The translations under genes and the position numbers were made by a program. A model generated the notes under the pieces. It ran no database searches. It saw only the letters and a list, made by a program, of their open reading frames with translations, and was not told the origin of the DNA. From Maratus speciosus (Eukaryota; Arthropoda; Arachnida; Araneae; Salticidae), in contig OZ010798.1 of the NCBI GenBank assembly GCA_963932465.1, forward strand, positions 19,638,981 through 19,702,980: DNA of 64,000 nt, read 5' to 3'. Positions 56,889 through 64,000 of the stretch are shown one piece after another (the stretch's first letter is position 1; each line of letters opens with the position of its first letter).

Positions 56889-58605
56889 GGAACTTAATTC
56901 CGTTCCTAGCCTTCTTATTAGTAAGGCTGATAAAGGCGGTCAAACAGTTCTTCTCAATAAATCTGATTATATTTCCCACGTTGAATCTATGTTAAACTCT
57001 GGTCCATATTCCAAATTAAAGAAGGATCCTTCTACTAAGCATTTATCTGATATCAAGCATGTCATTAAAAATTCTGTCTTTCTTAATGATAACACCAAAC
57101 GTTTGGTCCCCCCTTCTATCGCTAATTGTGCTCGTTTCTATGCTCTTCCTAAGGTCCATAAACCTACCCTTTCCTTTCGCCCTATCGTTTCCAATATTGG
57201 TACTGCTTCTTATAAACTTGCCAAGTTCCTTTCTAAGTTACTCGCTCCTTTATCTTCCACTAACTTTCACACTGTGAAAAACTCTTTTGACTTTGTTGAT
57301 AAAATTAAACACCTTTCTCCTTGCAATTATCTTCCACTAACTTTCACACTGTGAAAAACTCTTTTGACTTTGTTGATAAAATTAAACCTCTTTCTCCTTG
57401 CAATTATATAATGGTTTCCTTAGGTGTTAAATCCCTTTTCACTAACGTGCCTGTTCAATAGGCAATTGATTTTTTGGAAAGAAGGTTGCGCGAATTTCAT
57501 TACTCTTCCATGGAGATTGATGAAATCCTGCATTTAGTTAGTATTTGTGTCAGGCAAACTGCTTTTCAGTTTAATAATTCTTTCTATTCTCAAACTGAGG
57601 GTTTGGCCATGGGTAATCCACTGTCTCTTCTTTTATGTGATAATTTATATGCATTTTATTGAAGAAAAACTCTTCAGTTTATATAAATTTCCTTTCTGGT
57701 TTAGGTATGTTGATGATACTTTCATTTTAATTCCCTCTGACCTGGATCTTTCTAATCTCCTTTCTCTTGTTAATTCTGTTGATCCTTGTATTCAATTTAC
57801 TCTCGAAGTCGAAGAGAACAATTCTCTTCCTTTTCTTGACGTCTTGGTTTCGAAACACCCAGATCGGTTCTCTACCTCCGTTTATAGAAAACCTTTCGCT
57901 GTATCTCTTCCTCCTCATGCTTTTTCAAATCATCCTCCTCAACAAAAAGTGGCGTCCTTTTATACTTTTGTTTTTAGGGCCTTATGCATTTGTTCTGACT
58001 CTTCTACGCTGAATAATGAAATTAATTATCTCAAATCTCTTGCCCTTGCTCGTGGTTATAATCCCTCTTTGATTGATAAAGCTTTGTATAAATTTAATAA
58101 GCCTAAACGTCCTTTTTCTGATTCAAATAATCCTCCTAATTTTAACTCTATAATAGTTCTGCCCTTTTATTCTCTTCTCAGTTTTAAAATTGCTAAAATC
58201 CTTTCTCGTTTTAATTTTAAAGTTATCTTCAAACCTATGAATAAAATTAAATTCTCTTCTCTAAAAGATCCTATTCCTACTGAGAACCGGTGGGGTGTTT
58301 ATTTTATTCCTTGCTCTTGTAATTTAGGTTATATTGGTCAAACAAAGAGAGCTTTAAAATTCAGATTAGACGAGCATCAGAGGTATATTGCAAATCAAGA
58401 AATCTCTAAATCTTCGATTGCTTCTCACTGTTGGTCTTCCAGTCATTGTTTCAATTTCTCCATGGTCAAAATTATTTCTTCCCCTGCCTCTCCCTCTCAC
58501 TTGGATTTTCATGAAGCATATTTTATTTCTAAAAATTCTGCTAATCTTGTCAATGATCTCCCATCATCTCCTTTCCTATCTCCAGCGTGGAAATTACTTT
58601 TGTAA
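56889..58605 (+). pseudogene. Penelope RT plus GIY-YIG endonuclease ORF, frameshifted
   Basis: First segment: KADKGGQTVLLNK, ARFYALPKVHKP and SFRPIVSNIGTASYKLAK of Penelope RT. A 77-bp tandem duplication (57254-57330 repeated at 57331-57407) then shifts the frame and introduces a stop. The reading resumes with VKSLFTNVPV, a premature stop near 57461, AMGNPLS, another shift near 57600-57660, and then an open frame (57547-58605) with FRYVDDTFI (catalytic YVDD, about 57707), SLPFLDVLV, and the GIY-YIG domain (GVYFIPC, GYIGQTKRALKFRLDEHQ, HEAYFISKN) to the TAA at 58605. Enzymatically dead because of these breaks. Penelope proteins normally combine an RT related to telomerase RT with this endonuclease. 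Confidence 0.9.
57254..57407. repeat. 77-bp tandem duplication in Penelope RT
   Basis: Two adjacent 77-bp copies starting CTTCCACTAACTTTCACACT, about two mismatches apart. 77 is not a multiple of three, hence the frameshift. Confidence 0.9.
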
Positions 58606-58930
58606 TTCTTTTCCCTCTTCTCTTGTTTCTATTCTTTTTATTTTGTAAAAAAAAGGGGGATCTTTTGGTTTTTTCTTGTTTTATTCTTTTATATTTCTTT
58701 ATTTAATATTATTATTTATATTTTTTAATTTACTTCTTTTATTTTATTTTAATTTTGTTTATTTCTTTTATTTCCATTTTTCCCTATCAATTTCTCTTCT
58801 ATTGTTTTGGCAACACTTTTCTCTTCTGTTTGTATCCCCTTTCAGCTAGCGCCATCTGTCGCATTCTTTGCAACATTCTCTCCCTTTCAGTTCATTTTTG
58901 ACCTTGTCCGCTTACGGACACGTGTTTACT

Positions 58931-58980
58931 GCAGCTGATGACGGTCTGTTATATTTTTAGCTCGAAACGCGTCCTATGTT
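58931..58980 (+). ncRNA. Hammerhead-ribozyme-like core, Penelope type (copy 4)
   Basis: CTGATGA at 58935-58941, GAAA at 58964-58967, GTC at 58971-58973, palindromic ACGCGT between. Stem II is poorer (GGTCT against AGCTC). Preceded by a palindromic GTCCGCTTACGGAC-type hairpin within the terminal repeat. Confidence 0.55.
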
Positions 58981-59031
58981 TTGCTTTTATTTTATGGTGA
59001 TTTTTTACAAAGTTTTATTATTTTAATTTAA

Positions 59032-59640
59032 ATTACCTAGTTGGTTTTTAAGAAATCAACACACCATACTCATTTTAGCTTTTAACTGACTAGGATTAGG
59101 ACATAATCATTTTTTTTTTCATTCATGAAATATCCTTGAAATTTACCAATGTGGGTGGAAATAACTGTATATTTTTAACACATTATTGGTTTTCTTCAGA
59201 AAACATTAATATGCTTGAATTTTTCAAAGGACCTTTCTTTTTCTTGTTTCTTTCTTTCTTTGGAAATTGCTATGAATCCCATTCTTTTCTCAAACAATAA
59301 AACACTCCTCAAAAATATCGTTATACAGAAATTAGAATTGCAGCTTCTTTGAAAGAACGAAAAAGTTTCAACACTTTAAAGGGATCCGCATAACGTTCTC
59401 AATTTCTGTTGTAGAGATTCAACAAAAGGTACACGAAATGGCATCGTCCCCACCTCAACCCATTAGTGTCAAAAATTATGGCGCCATATGCCTTTTGACA
59501 GGATATAATCCTATTTTGTTCACTAACTGCCGAAACGTCAGTGAGGTTTACCATTGACACCTGAAAAGTATTTTCGTTTGCTTTCTGTTCCGCGAAAACT
59601 GCCGATAAAAACATTGGATTTATATCTTGGGGGAGCGACC
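59032..59640. other. No recognised feature inside the hAT
   Basis: Mixed sequence between the Penelope end and the right minisatellite block. A 71-codon minus frame (59399-59614) has no recognisable motif. Confidence 0.35.
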
Positions 59641-59734
59641 GCCCCGATCGACCCCCCCCCCGTTGATGCGCACCTAGGGGAATCTCCTCCTGGTGCTACT
59701 TGTGCGTTTTTTCCGCGGACCTATGACGAAATTA

Positions 59735-60115
59735 GCGTATTTTTTTCGTGATTCTTTGACGAAATTCGCATTTTTTGTGCGATTCTTTCGCGAAATTAGC
59801 GTTTTTTTCGCAATTGTTTGACGAAATTTGCGTTTTTTTCTGCTATCCTTTGACGAAATTCGCGTTTTATTTCGTGGTCCTTTACAAAATTCACGTTTTT
59901 TTTGTGGTCCTTTGATAAAATGTCCGATTTTTTGGCGAAATTCACGTTTTTTCCGCGCTTCTTTAATGAAATTCACGTTTATGCTCGATCCTTTGACGAA
60001 ATTCGCGTTTTTTTGCGTGATCCTTTGACGAAATTCGCGTTTTTTTTATTTGCGAACGATTGACGAAATTGATTTTTTTCGACGACCATTTGTCGAAATT
60101 CGCGATAATCGGTGG
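59735..60115. repeat. GCGAATTTCGTCAAA minisatellite, right block (inverted)
   Basis: About twelve units of TTTGACGAAATTCGCGTTTTT type, the complement of the left block at 55421-55645. Flanking sequences (CCTAGGGGAATCTCCTCC on the inner side, AATCGGTGGATTTA on the outer side) are also mirrored. Confidence 0.85.
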
Positions 60116-60182
60116 ATTTATATTTTTTTATCCAAAGGGGGGGGGGGGCGATCACTCCCCCCTTCCTTGGATCCGCGCCAGT

Positions 60183-60845
60183 GAAGAGGTATGCACACCA
60201 CTTAGATGACACATTTTGACTTTCTAGTATGTTAAAGGCCCGTCAGATTTCTGAAGGGGATCCTTTTTCAGAGATTATCCTCTTTCAGAAATCTGATATT
60301 AAAAAATGGATGTGATGGTTATGTTTTTCAGCTTTCGATAATTGGTTCTTATGTATTTTTTAGTGCTGAATCCAAAAATGATCTTCATTTTTTACCATGT
60401 CATCACGTCAGGATTTTCCATAAATCGCAAATTTTTAAAAAGTCTTACATCAAAATCAATTATCAAAAGTTTAAAAAGATAATCATCGCAGGATTGTGTT
60501 ATTAACGTTGTTTACCATAACTAAAAGAACAAAAAAATAAGATAAATAATTACCATAGTATAAGAGTAAACAGAAAAAGAAAAAAAAAGACATTTAATAA
60601 ATAAATTCTGTTATAACGTTTTTAATTTTACGACCTAATAAGTAACAATAAACGATATTTTGCGGAGAGGGCGGATTATAAAATAAGAGTGCTAGATAAC
60701 CGAGTGCTTCGGTTAATCGGATGTCGGATAATTGAGAGTCTGTAATATTTTTTAATCGCATTAATTTCATATTAATTCAATAATTAACTGCAAGAAAGGA
60801 TTTGAGCAACAGAAAGTATGATTACGTTGATTATATGTCACTCGG
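60183..60845. other. hAT interior with a 20-bp hairpin and a lone Tigger-type end
   Basis: An inverted repeat TCAGATTTCTGAA ... TTCAGAAATCTGA spans about 60244-60297. Near 60690-60745 a sequence of the form CGGATGTCGGATAATTGAGA-GTCTGTA looks like one terminus of a Tigger element without a partner. No coding sequence. Confidence 0.4.
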
Positions 60846-61059
60846 TATCGCCCCCCCCCCCCCCAAAAAAAAACGATTCTCTGGATCCGCCCCTGTACTA
60901 TACCAACTTTGATTTTCATCTTAAATTTCTGCTTCAGTCAATTAAATGAACTAAAAACGAGTTCATCTATATCATGATATTTGTTAAAATTAATAGTTTT
61001 TCCTTATTCTGTTGTTATCAGATGTTTGTGAATAGCCGGCTTTGCAGGAAGTGAGTTCC

Positions 61060-62150
61060 CGCCTTTGCACGATCCGCCGATGGACAATAGAACTACGAAA
61101 AATCAAGAAAAGTATACAAAAATCGCCATCACAGAGCCCCATTACCGCGCGATATTTCCAAATTCAAGGAGGACCTGTTGGCCAAAGCCAAAAACATGCA
61201 CAAAAAATTTGGTTTAATTGTATGCATATTTTATACAATTTTCGAATGTACAATAAAGAAAATGGTACAGACATCGTAATTATAGCGCACCCTTCCAGCG
61301 GAATTTTTCCAAATAAAGGGAGGACCTTCATGCCATGAACAAAAAGAAACACAAAAAATTTGGCTCAATTCTCTGCATAACTTCATACACTTTTCGATGG
61401 TATAATATTCAAAATGGCACGAAAATCGCTATTACAGCGCCCCCTACCTGCAATTTTTTTCCAAATTAAGGAAGGACCTGCTTGCCATAGCCAAGAACTT
61501 AAAATAAAAATTTGGTTCAATTCTATGCATAACTTCATACACTTTTCGATGGTACAATATGCAAAATCGCTATTACAGCGCACCCTAGTGGCAAATTTTT
61601 TCCAAATTCAGGGAGGTGCTGCTTGTCATAGCCATAAACTTAAAATAAAAATTTGGTTCAATTCTATGCATAACTTCATACACTTTTGGATGGTACAATA
61701 TTCAAAATCTGTTACAGCGCCCCCTACCGGCGAATGTTTCCAAATTCAGGGAGGATCTGCCTGCAAAGGCCAAAAACTTAAAATAAAAATTTGGTTCAAT
61801 TCTATGCATAACTTCATACACTTTTTGATGGTACAATATTCAAAATCGCACAAAAATCGCTGTTAAAGCGCCCTCTACCGGCGAATTTTTTCCAAATTCA
61901 GGGAGGACCTACCTGCCATATCCAAAAACTTAAAATAGAAATTTGGTTCAATTCTATGCATAACTTCATATACTTTTGGATGGTACAATATTCAAAATCG
62001 CACAAAAATCGCTATATCAGCGTCCCCTACCGGCGAATTTTTTCCAAATTCAGGGAGGATCTGCTTGCCATAGCCAAAAACTTAACATAAAAATTTGGTT
62101 CAATTCTATGCATAACTTCATACACTTTTTGATGGTACAATGGCGACAGA
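61060..62150. repeat. ~147-bp satellite, seven units
   Basis: Landmark AGCGCCCCCTACCGGC recurs near 61132, 61283, 61435, 61577, 61717, 61866 and 62019 (spacing 140-153), each followed by TTTTTCCAAATTCAGGGAGG, AAACTTAAAATAAAAATTTG and CATAACTTCATACACTTTT. The inner units are nearly identical, the first ones diverged. A 150-codon frame (61414-61866) simply reads through units. Confidence 0.9.
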
Positions 62151-62287
62151 CACACGGACACACGGACATTTTCTATAAACATGTTTTTTGGGATCTCTGA
62201 CCCCTAAAACATGTAAATCCGTCGAAAACCGGAAGTCGCAAAAAATTTCGATTACAATACTTTCTTCTATTGAAGATAGAAGAAAGT

Positions 62288-62374
62288 AAAAAACAAAGTC
62301 GCATTCTGAGGTAGGATGCGCGCGCATCGCGCGTCCTTCGTTGCTATGGGGAGCAGAGAAAAAGTTTCACTTCA
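62288..62374 (-). repeat. BEL 5-prime LTR, outer part
   Basis: Matches 49046-49132, including GATGCGCGCGCATC and the TGAAG terminus, and is followed by the TSD ATGG at 62375-62378. Completes the LTR begun at 54996. Confidence 0.9.
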
Positions 62375-62503
62375 ATGGATTTAAATGTGAATAAACGAAG
62401 AATAATGCAGTTTTTGCCATTAAACAGTAAAAATGACAGTTTATTTGTAACTCTATTTTTTTTATTTGTACTTCCGTAAAAGTTACTAATATACGGGGTC
62501 ATG

Positions 62504-62907
62504 TTAAAGCGGTTCTCAAGTTTTCTACTCAGCAATTACCAAATTTTCACACTTGTTTTTAAACGTAAAGGCACGACGAAATTGGTAGGGCTAACTATTG
62601 AAGTGATTTGAAATCGAAATGCATTTTCCATATTTCGATAGATAAATTAGTTATTGAGTTATGAGTAACGTTTGCCACATGACGGTTTTTTCCCTTTCTC
62701 TTGCTGTCACGTCCGAAATTCGGTTCAAAACACCCACTTTGACAATATTTTCTGAAAGATCATTTGCGTTTGCTAAAAAATGGAAACCATCTTTCGATTA
62801 CATAGTTTCTAAATAATAAAATCTTTCAGTTTCATCTATTTCTGAACAAAAAGAATTCAAAATTATGTCTGAAAATAGCCCCTTTGGATTTGAGCATAGA
62901 TGCTTTC
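62504..62907. mobile_element. TTAA-flanked MITE, family T, copy 5
   Basis: Left TTAA at 62504 with AGCGGTTCTCAAG; right end decayed (TTTGAGCATAGATGC near 62889). The interior shares the AACACCCACTTTGACAATATTT and ACATAGTTTCTAA landmarks with copies 1 and 2. Confidence 0.65.
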
Positions 62908-63100
62908 AGTGTGACGTCAGTCATGACGTTGTGATTGGAAACTGACTCCAAACAAACGGTTACTATGTTTATAAATCGTAGAAAATGTTACCGCTGGATA
63001 TAAAATATTAAAATAGTTATCTGTGACATATAGCTATAAAATACACTATATAGCCGAACACTTTCTATTTTAGACATTTTGTCGAATATTTAAAAATATA

Positions 63101-63684
63101 CAGTAGAACCTCGATTATCCGAAGTAATTGGGACCTACCATCTTTCGGAAAATCGAAATTTTCGGATAATCCAGAATGCTTCAATTTTAAGATTAAGGTG
63201 AAATATATGCTCTATTTCTTATTATGGTAACAAGTGCTTAATAAAAATAAAGCAATAGCAAATTAGAAACAAGAATAAATTTCCTGAATTTTAATGTTGA
63301 AATTAAGTACATTTAACATGGGACTGAAACAATGGTTTGTTTGTCGCAGTCTCGATTGCCTTTGCTTTGAAGCTCTATCACGAAGTTTTTTAATATTATT
63401 AGTTCACCAATATCACAGTCTTTCTGCTGCCCCAGCCATGTCACACTTTTGCAAAACATTCAAAACCTTTAGAATTGCTAATTTGCTTGTTCCACTCCAC
63501 AGCTTACGGAAATTCGAGTTAAATTCAAAGGAATTCTAAAGAAAGGGGATCGAAAGTATTTATATGTACTCGTAGTTCGTAAAGGACCATTTTCACACAA
63601 GGAATGTGATAATAGTAATAAAAAACAAAGCTTTAAAAATGGATTTCGGTTAACCGAGAGTTTCGGATAAAAGAGGTTCTACTG
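63101..63684 (-). mobile_element. Tigger/pogo-like relic, subfamily A, copy 2
   Basis: TA at 63099-63100 and 63685-63686; ends CAGTAGAACCTCGATTATCC and GAGGTTCTACTG. 584 bp, collinear with 8660-9278 including the transposase C-terminal region (63320-63490, minus), here with frameshifts that break the reading. Confidence 0.85.
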
Positions 63685-64000
63685 TACTTGTCAAATTCTT
63701 CTGAAACTTCGGGATTATAAAGAATATGTGTGGCCTCCTATTTATCATCGTCAATTTGATAAGGAGGACAATCAGGGGGGTCAACAAAAAATCAAAGGAA
63801 AATAATAATACCTGGGATCACCCTGTAGATCAAAATGCACGAAATAACCTGTCGCTGCAGAATACAAATATGTGGATATTATACAACACGTTTATTGATT
63901 TTTGTAAGAATAGCACGTATATTCATAGAGATATAGCGATTTTTTTAAGTTAAAAAAATTCTTGCATGTTTTAGCTTATATCATTCAGGGTTTTCAACTA
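63685..64000. other. No recognised feature at window end
   Basis: A 75-codon plus frame (63726-63953) crosses a moderately GC-balanced patch but has no motif I know. It may be part of something that continues beyond the window. Confidence 0.3.

Larger units (their letters stand above)
56885..59031 (+). mobile_element. Penelope-like element, plus-strand copy (5-prime truncated)
   Basis: Begins inside the RT domain and extends through YVDD, GIY-YIG, 3-prime UTR and the terminal hammerhead-like region, ending with TACAAAGTTTTATTATTTTA. The N-terminal part of the ORF is lacking. No clear TSD. The two copies together make a ~3.25-kb inverted pair inserted in the hAT. Confidence 0.85.
55351..60895. 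mobile_element. hAT with perfect 8-bp TSD and CAGG(C/G)GCGGATCCA ends
   Basis: TACTATAC at 55343-55350 and 60896-60903. Ends CAGGCGCGGATCCA and TGGATCCGCCCCTG, each followed inside by long G or C homopolymers. A further inward-facing terminus of the same type lies at 60169-60182 (GGATCCGCGCCAG), and the blocks 55351-55730 and 59630-60182 are inverted copies of each other, so a second related element is probably inside. Contains the Penelope pair 55783-59031. No transposase. Confidence 0.8.
55241..62287. mobile_element. 7-kb composite inserted in the BEL LTR; host element has a satellite-like body
   Basis: The interrupted LTR reads continuously across these borders. After removing the hAT (55351-60895), about 1.5 kb of the primary insert remains: 55241-55350 and 60904-62287. 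It consists of unremarkable AT-rich sequence, seven ~147-bp tandem units (61060-62150) and a 130-bp tail ending in the hairpin CTTTCTTCTAT-TGAAG-ATAGAAGAAAG followed by TAAA. No TSD is clear. Such a tail resembles the 3-prime end of a non-LTR element or SINE, but the class is not established. Confidence 0.65.
48801..62374 (-). mobile_element. BEL/Pao LTR retrotransposon, dead, split by a 7-kb insertion in its 5-prime LTR
   Basis: 3-prime LTR 48801-49132; internal region 49133-54995; 5-prime LTR 54996-55240 continued at 62288-62374. A 4-bp duplication ATGG (48797-48800 and 62375-62378) bounds the whole unit, so the segment at 62288 is the missing outer part of the 5-prime LTR. The element without the insert is about 6.5 kb, a normal BEL size. 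gag and pol are recognisable throughout but carry several frameshifts. Confidence 0.9.

Noticed and set aside
55351..60182. hAT boundary at 60182 instead of 60895
   Set aside because: The terminus at 60182 lacks a TSD matching the left flank, whereas 60895 is followed by the exact 8-bp TACTATAC.
61414..61866. 150-codon plus-strand frame with internal repeats
   Set aside because: Reads through three units of the 147-bp satellite; the frame is not kept in the other units.

Overview
What it is. The window is eukaryotic, very AT-rich, repeat-dense DNA, most likely from a spider (Araneae). There is no operon-like gene packing and there are no prokaryotic signals. The one intact long reading frame (12796-14298, minus) belongs, as far as I can recall, to a multi-copy uncharacterised protein family of spider genomes. 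Nearly all other recognisable sequence is transposable-element (TE) relics, many with target-site duplications (TSDs) that I could read directly. The assignment to spider is inference; arthropod TE content (BEL/Pao, Penelope, Tigger, hAT, piggyBac, mariner, Helitron) is seen. Layout: 1-12.5 kb holds a palindrome, small tandem repeats, TTAA-flanked MITEs, Tigger/pogo relics, a fold-back mariner relic (6.5-7.2 kb) and a non-autonomous Helitron (9.45-10.44 kb). 12.5-14.3 kb is the only host-gene-like stretch: a tentative 30-codon exon on the plus strand and the intact 500-residue gene on the minus strand. 15.5-20 kb has a hAT with perfect 8-bp TSD, then a three-level nest: a Penelope terminal repeat carrying a hammerhead-ribozyme-like core, split by a TA-flanked transposon, itself split by a hAT. 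20.8-27 kb has a hAT-like element, a piggyBac relic with its C-terminal cysteine-rich coding end, satellites and MITEs. 27.3-31.7 kb is a TTAA-flanked element with about 800-bp inverted arms around a broken ORF I do not recognise. 31.7-33.9 kb is a Tigger relic holding a tRNA-derived SINE and two hAT-type insertions. 34.9-45.6 kb is a hAT bounded by perfect 8-bp TSDs that now contains a Tigger (itself containing a broken Ty3/gypsy element with an extra MITE) and a TIR element with a degenerate ORF of an uncharacterised family, the ORF being interrupted by two more hATs. 47.5-48.8 kb is a degenerate satellite. 48.8-62.4 kb is one BEL/Pao retrotransposon (dead: several frameshifts) whose 5-prime LTR is split by a 7-kb insertion: satellite-bearing element > hAT > inverted pair of Penelope copies with two more hammerhead-like cores. 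62.5-63.7 kb returns to a TTAA MITE and a Tigger relic. How the parts work together: apart from the 500-residue gene no feature looks functional for the host. The value of the window is the layered insertion history, which can be dated relatively from clean TSDs, plus candidate novelties: dimeric-type hammerhead cores in Penelope ends, an uncharacterised transposase-like ORF family (39.5-42.4 kb), an unassigned TTAA long-TIR element, and one 30-33-bp minisatellite shared by DNA transposons with different termini.
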